A DNA stretch of 64,000 bases from Bedellia somnulentella (lineage: Eukaryota > Arthropoda > Insecta > Lepidoptera > Bedelliidae), in NCBI GenBank assembly GCA_963576735.1, contig OY755187.1, positions 6,696,001 to 6,760,000 on the forward strand. Direction: 5' to 3'. The notes beneath the pieces were generated by a model that saw only the letters and a program-made list of their open reading frames with translations, ran no database searches and had not been told where the DNA came from. Positions 18,239 to 26,496 of the stretch are shown here, in pieces. The position numbers and the translations under genes were made by a program. Each line of letters starts with the position of its first letter. The stretch's first letter is position 1.

Positions 18239-20734
18239 TTATATTAAAATTATGTTATTTATTCTGATTTTTAATAATTTTTGTACATCGTTAAAATGAG
18301 GTGTACATATTTTTTTCGGTAGTTTTCTTAATAATGAAATGTAGGGATCGGAGGACATTAACAAATATTTAATCATGTCATAATTGGTACGAACACGAGA
18401 AGTTTTCATTGCATATCCCAACCTGACATTTCGTATTTCTTTATTTTTAGCTTCTGAAGCTTCTTCCGACATTTGTCCGATTGGGATTAGCGAATGCCTT
18501 ATAATTTCTGATCCATGGACTAAAATTTTGTGAAGAGTAGCTGGCATATTATACCAAGAATATAATCGTAGATAAATGTGTCTTGTTTCTTCACAGTATT
18601 GCTTAAATTTATCGGGATCAATTTCATAACCGGATGCCATAGTCCACATTTGGATCAAATAGAAAATGTGCTCAGAAAGGCAGGTGTCCGCAGTATGAAG
18701 AATAAAAGAGCATGTATGAAAAGATTGATGGATGTAAACGAAGCCAGAGAGGTTTGCCAGGATCGTACAAAGTGGCGATCGATAGTCTCTGCCTACCCCA
18801 ATGGGAACTAACGGCGTGAGAATATGTATGTATGTATGTATGTATGCCATAGTCCCCAAAATAATGGGAAGTTGATATAATAATGTTTCATCGACACAAG
18901 TTATTTCTGATATTTTCTTATAATTTTGAAAGAATATTTTTGCCGTGTTTCCGTCGTTACTTGTGCCATATCCCGGTTTAATTTTATCAATAATGAGACC
19001 GATTTTTTTGAATTCTTTTATTATTTCTTTTCTCCTGTTCTTGACAATCTCTTGGTTGGTTTTACCCCTGATTTGCCACTTCTCTACTTGTTTTCGACTT
19101 GCGATGATTAATATACACTCCATTGTTCGTATATAAGCATGTAGGCTGGATATTCCGAATCTGTACATGTCCTGATTGGATTGTTTGCTCATAACAGCCT
19201 CGGAATTCATCTCCTTTGATGTAGCCTGGCAGATAAAGCATCTTTGGCTCGACTTGTTTTCCGACAGCACATTGCAGACTTTTCCGTCGATCATGCTAAG
19301 TATCAATTCATGACTCACTTTTATATTCATGCCATTGTTAAAATTTATGATACTGGGCACTAAAGTTTTTATTTGATTTTCTATTGCTGCACACTCCAAT
19401 TTTATTAACTCTTCAGTCTCCTTCTTAAAAATAAATTTGATTATCCTACAAAACCGTGGCGAAGACGGTCGTGGGTTTTCCCACACAATCTTATTTTCAG
19501 CGTTTTCAGTTATAAGCCTCATTGGCACTACAGATATGACAAACATATACTCGTCCATGTCTTCACTGTCCTCAAAACGCTGCTTATAAATGCTGTGTCC
19601 TGAAGAGCCGTCACAACCCAATTTATATACTAACTTGTAGCTAAATGAGCAACTTAAATTCTCTATTCCGAGGATGTTTTTACAAATCCTTGTAGCTGTA
19701 TGCGTTAAAAGAGCTTGCAGTTGCACCTCAGCATATGTTTCTGTTAAAGTGAATATTTCAACTGGAGGATAACATTGTTTTTTCACTTTAGCTACAACAT
19801 CGTAACATGGATATAGCTTGAATCCCCTTTCATTTGCTTCGTGTTGAATGATTTTGTGTGTTTGAACGCTCAAATTATTTGCAATGAATAAAGCTAACGC
19901 CTCTCCTGCATTGTATGGAGAAGAGCCTCCGCTGCTCTTTGGTATTTAGATTCTTTTTGGCAATTTTATATCGAGTAGCTCTTTTAGGTGATGATGTAGA
20001 AACTTCATGGATAAGATTAGCAGCTTCCCTTTTTCCAGAAGCACGCATGCTTAATTGAGCCGCAAATGACAGTTGTTTGTCATCATACTTATCTAGAAGA
20101 TGCTTGACTTTTCGCCGTTTCGTTCTGGAAGAACTATCTTCAAATGTTTTTTTTTGCGTCCCCGTACAGGTTCTAGGTTGTGGTGATGGCTCTTGAAACA
20201 TATCAAGAATTAATTTTTCGTTCAACCATGTGTCATAGGTCCTCGAAAATGGGTCAAGTTTCCTTGATAACCTGTCCCACTTAATACGAATTTTCTCACA
20301 TTCGTTTCTCAAAAACAGAAATAAGTTATGTTCGCCATCTTCAGTAATAGTAAAGTGAGTAAATTTGGATTTAACAAACTTTATTACCGCTTCCAGTTTG
20401 CCTTTCGGAGGAATAGATCGCCAAAAATCAAACAATGACTTTCGCGAAATTCGGGCACCTAAAACAAAAAAATCAAAATCTTAGAAAACGCAAAAATGCG
20501 CAAAAAAAATGAAATGACATCAACTTATGATAACCAAAAATAAGGTCAATAACACTTTTAAAGCTTTACTATCATTTACTACATACTAAATCTCAAGGGA
20601 AACCTAGAAAAGTTCATTTAATTTCGCTGTAAAATAGATATACTTTGACATGCTTTTTCTATATAAAGTGTTGTATTGAAATGTGTTAAATTAGTTTAAA
20701 TAATTCAATAATTACCTGTTCTCAAAGTATCCAT
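18239..20734 (-). pseudogene. Transib-1 transposase (RAG1-core-like), two exons
   Basis: Exon 1 is 19 nt (20716-20734, MDTLRT+G); intron 20459-20715 with GT/AG borders; exon 2 from 20458 begins ARISRKSLFDFWRSIPPKG. Catalytic residues of the Transib/RAG1 DDE set are all visible: SMIDGKVCNVLSENKSSQ (first Asp) with the following CFIC zinc pair, GTSNDGNTAKIFF (second Asp) and SEEASEAKNKEIR (Glu). The frame changes once near 19930-19945 (from ...LNTKE to GGSSPYNAGEALALF). Seventy codons at 18646-18855 come from an in-frame antisense LINE tail plus duplicated target. Apart from the frame change it is remarkably intact. Confidence 0.9.
18646..18843 (+). mobile_element. RTE-like LINE 3' fragment inserted in Transib-1
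   Basis: Plus strand HLDQIENVLRKAGVRSMKN, KRACMKRLMDVNEAREVCQD and RTKWRSIVSAYPNGN stop, then GGCGTGAGAATATGTATGTA... tail. This is the C-terminus of an RTE-type reverse transcriptase with a (GTAT)n 3' end. The 12-bp direct repeats ATGCCATAGTCC at 18634-18645 and 18844-18855 flank it. Insertion plus one target copy is 210 bp, a multiple of three, and its antisense strand has no stop in the transposase frame. Confidence 0.92.
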
Positions 20735-21001
20735 CGCAATATCACAAATGAAATAACTTGAATGATAGCCAGACATGCACAAACGCGAGCGTTGAGAGTC
20801 GAACTGAATGAGCGGCCGTATACCTGCCTTTGTAACGGTATGTGTGTCTATTATTATTTAGGGTTTCGCTTTACAAAAAGGGTCGTAAAATATGTTATCG
20901 GACAAAAGAACTAAAGGAGATAAAAGTTCCTTTTAAAAAAATGACTAAATATTTTCATTTAAGCCTTTTGTCCCGCCAGATAGCTCTAATCGTAAACTGT
21001 G

Positions 21002-21985
21002 CGCTAGTTCAATAGATATCCATCTGGTGTTGGCCATTTGAGAAATCGCCAATGGAACTGATCCGCCGTTGATAGTTTGATAGATGCTTTTATAAAAAAG
21101 TCTTCGATTTGACGAATGACTGAACCAGTTGTAAGATTCCCTTATAAGAAATTCTACATTTCTTGGTAGAGTTTCCGCTGCAGCATGCGACAAAGCCAAC
21201 TGTAGTGAATGGCATACACAGCGAACCAAGACTAAATTTTCGTTCCTCGTAGCATTTTTCAGCAAAGCGTGTACTCCATTGTTAGTCCCAGTCATCACTG
21301 AAGCATTATCCGCACCGATACCGATTAATTTGTTTAAATTTATGTTCAATGCTAACAGTAATCCTTTGAATCCGTTCACTATGCTGACTGCAGTGCCATC
21401 TTCAATCTCAACCAATCCCAGAAAGGTGGAAATTATCTTTTTTATTGTACGACTGAAATATCTGATTGATACCCCGAGCATTTTTACAACTGATATATCT
21501 GTCGATTCATCAAGTAAGAGACTGTATTGCTGGTCTCCTAAATCTGACACAATTTCTTGAATAACGTGGGGTGCCAAAACATTTTTAATGATATTAGTGC
21601 ATTTAGTTCGATGCAATCTTACGTCGCTGTTTTTGCTGTCACCAAATCGGTGTGTGCACAATTGAGAAAGATGATCTACAGCCATAATTGAACAATGTTC
21701 ACATACAAACAAAGCAAGTGCAGATTCTGCTTTCTGTGTCTCCAGGTTTTTCTTAACTTTAGGAAAATTTATTGTTTTCTGATTTTTTATGGGTTCTTTT
21801 GATTTTCTGTGTTTTGATGATAAAATATGCAGTTTTAAAACAGACAATTTAGCTATCATGTCGCACCTGCAGTATTTACAATAGGCTTTCGTCTCATCGT
21901 TTTCAGCGGGGTGCAACCACTCTTTGAAGTCGGTCATTTGCTCCCAGTCTGACCTATAATGTTGGTTATATTTGGTAGGCGGCAT
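21002..21985 (-). pseudogene. hAT-2 transposase, N-terminal segment
   Basis: Start MPPTKYNQHYRSDWEQMTDF at 21985. BED/CCHH-like finger AYCKYCRCDMIAK...LHILSSKH; first catalytic region YSLLLDESTDISVVKML; Asp of GIGADNASVMTG; the hAT CxxH signature VRCVCHSLQLALSHAA; ends MANTRWISIELA at the Transib border. Codons read beyond it (HSLRLELSGG... to 20945) are Transib end sequence. Open throughout, so the gene was probably intact when hit. Confidence 0.88.
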
Positions 21986-22169
21986 AGTTAATAATCAAAA
22001 GTGAACTTCGAAAATCTGACGTAGGTAATCGAATCACCGTAAGTAGTTAACACACACAATAGTCGACACACACTGCAATTTTTGCACACAATCAATAAAC
22101 ATAATATGTAAGTAAGAACTTCAATATAATAATAAGCTGTATCAATTAACTAATCTGTGGCTGTATATC

Positions 22170-22237
22170 GGGAATCCCCTAGTATAGCATCATAGACCAA
22201 GACCAGATGGTCTATGATGCTATACTAGGGGATTCCC
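22170..22237. repeat. Perfect 30-bp hairpin with 8-nt loop
   Basis: Arms 22170-22199 (GGGAATCCCCTAGTATAGCA...) and 22208-22237 are exact reverse complements around AGACCAGA. It lies where the missing right terminus of hAT-2 should be. Perfect identity over 30 bp implies recent origin or selection. Confidence 0.95.
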
Positions 22238-22846
22238 ACATAGGAATGACTCGTTCTAAAATGTGTTGCTTGTTTGAAAAAATATTGCGATGTGATGAGT
22301 TACGTTCAGAAACATGTTTTAACTTTCTTTATTTTTGTAAGACAAAAACTAATATGCTAAGCACGTTCCAATATGCACATGGGAAGCATTGTGCCGTATT
22401 ATTTTATTAATGCTGGTACTAGCAATATTTCCTACTTGTCTTGCTAGGGAAAATGCTGTATCACAGAATCGAACAAATCTGTAAATTTGATCCGGGTTAG
22501 CAGGATCGAAAGAGAAATTAGTTGAGTTAGGGTTCCCAAATCAAAATTGGATATGAACAGTTTTGAATCATTTTAGTTCGGCATTGTTATTTATTTATGT
22601 ATAAATTAGATATTCGTTTTTTATTTAAATAAAGCTATTAAAAAAGTAAGAAGGTTGGAAAATACATATAAATATATATATTTAGTAGGTTTTGATAAAC
22701 GTAAATATATTAAAACGTTGGAAAGGTTGGGATTAGAGCAAACTTTACTCACCAGAGCACCACATGGACAGTAACATCGTCACGAAAGCAGCAGGCTCAG
22801 CAGCTCCTCTTGAAGTCCCGGGGACACCGTTTATTTAATTGTTAAT
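22238..22846. other. Unassigned interval
   Basis: A 67-codon frame at 22207-22410 starts in the hairpin arm (MVYDAILGDSHIGMTRSKM) and is not recognisable. 22540-22700 is AT-rich. Nothing else supported. Confidence 0.35.
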
Positions 22847-23540
22847 TTAAAATAACATTGGGGCTTGAATTGCGGCAGCGCGTGGGATAAACCTGCTATA
22901 GAAATTAAGCATCCCTAAGAAGCGACGAAGCTCTCTTACCGTGCGAGGTGGAGAAATAGCTTGCACTGCTTCGACCTTACAGTCAAGGGGCTTAGTACCG
23001 GCAGCAGAAATGTGGTATCCTAGGAAATTTACCTCAGAAGCGCCAAATACGCACTTTGAGGTGTTGATCAGGATTCCGTATTTCTTCATCCTAGTGAATA
23101 ACTGCCGGAGGTAGTCTTCGTGCTCTGCCTCGTCCTTGGAAAACACTAAGAAGTCATCTAAAAAGCAATAACAAAACTCTAGGCCACGAGTCACCTCATC
23201 CACGAACCTTTGGAATGTCTGTCCGGCATTCCTTAAACCGAAGGTCATGAATGGAAACTCGAAAAGTCCAAATGGAGTTGTGATTGCGGTTTTGGGTATG
23301 TCAATGATTTGGTTGTATGCCTTGACCAAATCTACAGTAGAAAATACCTGGCAACCTGCAATGTTGTGTGAAAAATCATGTATGTGCCTGATAGGATATC
23401 AATCCGGCACAGTTCGGGCGTTTAATAAGCGATAATCGCCGCATGGACGCCAACCGTTATCTTTTTTCGGCGCTAGATGAAGGGGTGAGCACCAGGGGCT
23501 TTCCGATGGTCGAGCTGTACTAGCTTGCAGCATGGCTTCA
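22847..23540 (-). pseudogene. Gypsy reverse transcriptase (truncated, one nonsense codon)
   Basis: Minus strand: [34 protein letters not shown], an in-frame TGA where Arg is expected (a CGA to TGA change) at about 23401, then [23 protein letters not shown] (first Asp), [33 protein letters not shown] (catalytic FLDD) and [10 protein letters not shown]...[15 protein letters not shown]. All RT palm motifs are present. It ends before RNaseH. Confidence 0.9.
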
Positions 23541-23542
23541 AA

Positions 23543-24125
23543 CTACCGTTTTGCGATAATCATTTTATCGGGTGCTAATCTGCGGGTGGAACAAGAAATG
23601 GGGGGTCCTGGAGTGGTGCGTATGTGGTGTAGTGTGTTGTGTGTCGGTGCATGTGTTGCACCTGCTGGTCGAGTTATTTCTGGGAACTCGTCGAGGATCA
23701 CATGGTACCGAGAATCACCAGCTGAGACCTTAACAGAAAACACATCTGCATGTAGGGCGTTAATCGCATTTGTTTACAATGACGTTAAGTTATCTATCTA
23801 CGGTGTCTACAATCTACAACAATATTAAAAAAAATTAAAAATCTACACCAATTATCGCCTTCGTCACATCGGCGACAATAAACTTCCACACGAAATCCCG
23901 CCGTAGTCCCAGATCCAGGCTCAGTTGTATGTAACCAAATGTGTTGATGGCACTACCGTTGGCGGCGCACAGCTGGTAGGTTGTCTTCACTCGCCGCTCA
24001 GTAACTGACGAACGGGGGAAGACGCACAGGTCACTGCCGGTATCCACCAGGAACTGCACCTTGGATCTTCGGTCTGTGACGAATAAGCGACCACTAGAAT
24101 TCGGGCAATCGCCAGTCGCCATCAC
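23543..24125 (-). pseudogene. Gypsy aspartic protease and linker to RT
   Basis: 23835-24125 encodes a retropepsin: FLVDTGSDLCVFPRSSV (catalytic Asp), IQLSLDLGLRRDFVWKFIVADV and KAIIGVDF. 23543-23743 encodes the linker DEFPEITRPAGATHAPTHN, LHHIRTTPGPPISCSTRRLAPDKM that precedes RT in this Gypsy group. About 90 nt between them are out of frame. The protease would process the polyprotein. Confidence 0.85.
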
Positions 24126-25020
24126 CGACTGCCCCGAGCGTGTTCCGACGAGTAGTCACAAGGCGGAATACAGTTCTTGGCGTTGGCTCCAAATCGTGAG
24201 TGGTACCAGCAAAGCGGGTGCTTGCGGTAACTTGATTTGGACCTGGAACGGCTGTTCTTCCTACTCCTGTCGTTACCTCTACTCTTCGGCCTCGATCTAG
24301 GCGAGTCGTTCACGCGGGCTGACAATGCTCGCAACTGCGCAGTCAATTCCGATATCTGCTGAGACATGCTCTCCAATGACGGTGGTTGAGGTGTCGCAGA
24401 CGTAGTTGCTACCTGGCGGTGAGGGGGTGGCACGATGTCGTGAATCCTATCCGCGAGGTCTGCGATTCTGTCGATGGGTAGCGGTCCTGGGATGCGATAA
24501 TTGTTTGTGTGCTCTGGGGGAGGCGGCTCGTCCAGATCGTTTTTATAAAATCCTCCGGAACGCCAACTCCAGCAAGATGTTGCAAATGCCGCAGGAACTG
24601 AGATGGCTTTCTGTCACCCAACTCTTCGTGCATGAGCAGCTGTTGCACTCGCATCTCCTTGGATACCGAAAGGCGCTTTATTAATTCTGCTTTGAGCTTC
24701 TCATACCTGTTGGGTGTGTCAGTTGGCAGCATCAATATGTCTTCAACTTCGGCAATGTATTGGCTATAAATTTCCAATTACGTAGTTATATTTGGTCGCG
24801 TCAGTAGTCACACCACTAATGGAGAATTGACCCTCAATTTGCGCGAACCAAATGGCAGGCTTCTCTGGTCAAAATGGGGGTATGCGTATGCCAACGCGAA
24901 ACACCTCGGCGGACTGCCGTCTCGACTTTCGGGTATGTCGGCTGCTGCTCCCATCTGCTCCATGGCTCCCGGCTCCTGGCCTTTCGAGTGCTGTGTCATC
25001 ACCACTATCCACACTGTCAC
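24122..25020 (-). pseudogene. Gypsy gag
   Basis: Starts MSDSVDSGDDTALERPGAG, then RVGIRIPPFWPEKPAIWFAQ with IEGQFSISGVTTDATKYN, the PPFW..xPxxWFxxxExxF capsid start. Then LPTDTPNRYEKLKAELIKRL, EELGDRKPSQFLRHLQ, a Ser/Arg-rich region (SRPKSRGNDRSRKNSRSRSK) and HPLCWYHSRFGANAKNC, the C..H..C zinc segment of this group instead of a CCHC knuckle. Two or three frame changes (about 24870, 24770, 24430). Confidence 0.8.
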
Positions 25021-25067
25021 TCATTGTTCCGTTTTTACTCAGTTCAGGGGTCACCACTTTGGTAAGT

Positions 25068-25353
25068 TAAGGTTCGGTTCTAACTTTGTGCAAGGGTTAA
25101 ATTATACTGAGGAACCCTCACAAATAATATTCACAAAGATTGTTGAATCACTATGTAACTGTTCCACAAAGTCAATAATACGGCATAATTTACATAAAAC
25201 AAACTAAACATACAATTAAAACGAAGGTGCACAAGAAACAAGAAAGGATGGTCAGTAGAATAAAGAATAACAATTACGGAGCGCAATGCACAATAGAAAA
25301 CGTTTTACATCCGTGCGTATCGATAATAAATCTCAACTGATGTCTGTCGCCAT
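25068..25353 (-). other. Probable single LTR / 5' flank of the Gypsy element
   Basis: Upstream of the primer-like site on the minus strand lies AT-rich non-coding sequence that should be the 5' LTR. Without a second copy the boundaries cannot be set. Confidence 0.4.
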
Positions 25354-25863
25354 CAGCGTTGCCAGAATGTTACAAAAGTAACATTTTACGTTACTTTTGA
25401 CCCTCTCATGTTACTTCCATGTTACATGACTCAATATGTTACTTTTGTGTTACTTTTCAGATTTTTGAAGCTTTCCTTTCCTGAAGTTTTAAGCTAATAA
25501 AAATAGCAATAAAATTTACCTCTCTATTATTGGCTATGTGAATAATAGTACAAAGTAAGTTGAAGTACAAAAAGACATGACTGAATCTAAATTGGGGTTG
25601 GTATATGTATATTACTAATACACATAATTTACATAACATATAACATAAATTTATTGAATGTGAAATTGTTCTAGAAGAAGTACCGCGCTTTTTCTCAATA
25701 AAATAAGGTGATGTGATGACCTTTTTTTTTTAGCCATATTTCAAGCGTTTATGCGCCATACCAAATCTACGAGTGTTTCACAGGTCATGTTACTTTCCTC
25801 GTGTAAATGTTACTTTTTGAGCTGTGTCGTGTTATATTTGACCATCTGGCACTGGCAACACTG
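25354..25863. mobile_element. 510-bp hAT-type MITE with perfect 8-bp target duplication
   Basis: Ends CAGCGTTGCCAG (25354) and inverted CAGTGTTGCCAG (ending 25863); 8-bp direct repeats GTCGCCAT at 25346-25353 and 25864-25871 are identical. The interior has no transposase. Both subterminal regions are packed with GTTAC / ATGTTACTTTT words in either orientation, probably transposase binding sites. Its termini resemble the hAT-2 left end (CAGTGTTGCCAACTC), so hAT-2-like transposase could have moved it. Confidence 0.92.
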
Positions 25864-25871
25864 GTCGCCAT

Positions 25872-26229
25872 GCAGATCCTAGACATCGCAAGCGCGCTGA
25901 CTCACATCACGCCACCGGCCGCTAGCGAATCACAAGACATCGATGAATCGACGCAGTGGTCAGGTGTTCAAGTACTTGCGGTCAAAACGGCAAAGTGTGC
26001 CTTGAGTTTTAGATAATAAATTAATATAATTATTTTGTATGGGAATAAAATTAAATATTTAATTATAAGAAATAATTAAATGTATGTATCGTATATTGTT
26101 GTGTACATATAGAAATAAAATTACACACATAAAATATATTTTTATTATTTTATTAATAAATAAATAAAATGTGTAAAAATTATAAATATGTAAATATTGT
26201 AAAATATACATAAACTATGTGTGTAATAA
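25872..26229. other. Unassigned flank
   Basis: 25872-26010 is moderately GC-rich and may continue the Gypsy LTR beyond the MITE. 26010-26229 is very AT-rich and may include the 3' UTR of the LINE at 26230-26496. No gene seen. Confidence 0.35.
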
Positions 26230-26496
26230 ATAGGTACGCCACAATATAATCATTTAAACTGTAATAAGCTTTTAAATGAAGACTGCGTTTTATAATTACT
26301 TTGAATTTCTTTTCTGTTAGATTCAAAATGTCATCAGGTATTTTATTATAAAATTTTACACATTACCCCATAAAAGATGTATTTATTTTTGACAATCTGT
26401 ACTTTTGAATTGAAATTTTATTATTATCTCTAAGACTTCTAGTATGTCTGTCACAGTTTTTGGGAAATGCTTTCAATTTTTTTCTTACATACATAA
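26230..26496 (-). pseudogene. LINE C-terminal fragment (3' part)
   Basis: Minus strand MYVRKKLKAFPKNCDRHTRS, RDNNKISIQKYRLSKINTSF, CVKFYNKIPDDILNL and SLHLKAYYSLNDY: the usual end of a Jockey/CR1-group LINE ORF2. A stop replaces the residue after FMG. Its upstream part lies at 28549-28735; a DNA transposon separates them in frame. Confidence 0.75.

Larger units (their letters stand above)
18127..21001 (-). mobile_element. Transib-1 DNA transposon with both ends, inside hAT-2
   Basis: Termini CACAGTTTACGATT at 18127-18140 and the inverted copy at 20988-21001, matching the CAC-start of Transib (the RAG recombinase lineage). The 5-bp flanks are CGCTG (18122-18126) and CGCTA (21002-21006), one mismatch; 5-bp GC-rich duplications are typical of Transib. 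Length 2875 bp including a 210-bp LINE insertion plus target copy. It carries a two-exon transposase on the minus strand. Removing it restores the hAT-2 frame. Confidence 0.9.
12269..22165 (-). mobile_element. hAT-2 element, split by a LINE and by a Transib
   Basis: Left terminus CAGTGTTGCCAACTC at 12269-12283 is a hAT-type end. The transposase is on the minus strand in three segments: 21002-21985 (N), 17298-18126 (middle) and 12512-12694 (C). Bringing the segments together leaves the frame continuous across both insertions, so both landed in one intact gene. Removing the insertions leaves about 2.4 kb, a normal hAT size. The right end is not recognisable: 21986-22165 is 5' non-coding sequence without a matching terminus, and a perfect hairpin starts at 22170. 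The right boundary is therefore approximate, and the TSD cannot be tested. Confidence 0.75.
22847..25067 (-). mobile_element. Ty3/Gypsy retrotransposon, 5' two thirds, minus strand
   Basis: Order on the minus strand: a primer-site-like TGGTGACCCCTGAACTGAG at about 25050, gag (24122-25020), protease (23835-24125), protease-RT linker and RT (22847-23743). RNaseH and integrase are absent: RT ends at 22847 and the sequence changes. The LTR upstream (25068 onward) cannot be delimited, because only one copy is present and a MITE lies in it or next to it. Confidence 0.8.

Noticed and set aside
18578..18811. Separate plus-strand gene of 77 codons
   Set aside because: Its C-terminal part is the RTE tail; the rest is antisense transposase sequence.
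22207..22410. 67-codon ORF starting in the hairpin arm as a gene
   Set aside because: No recognisable motif; start lies in the inverted repeat; length expected by chance.
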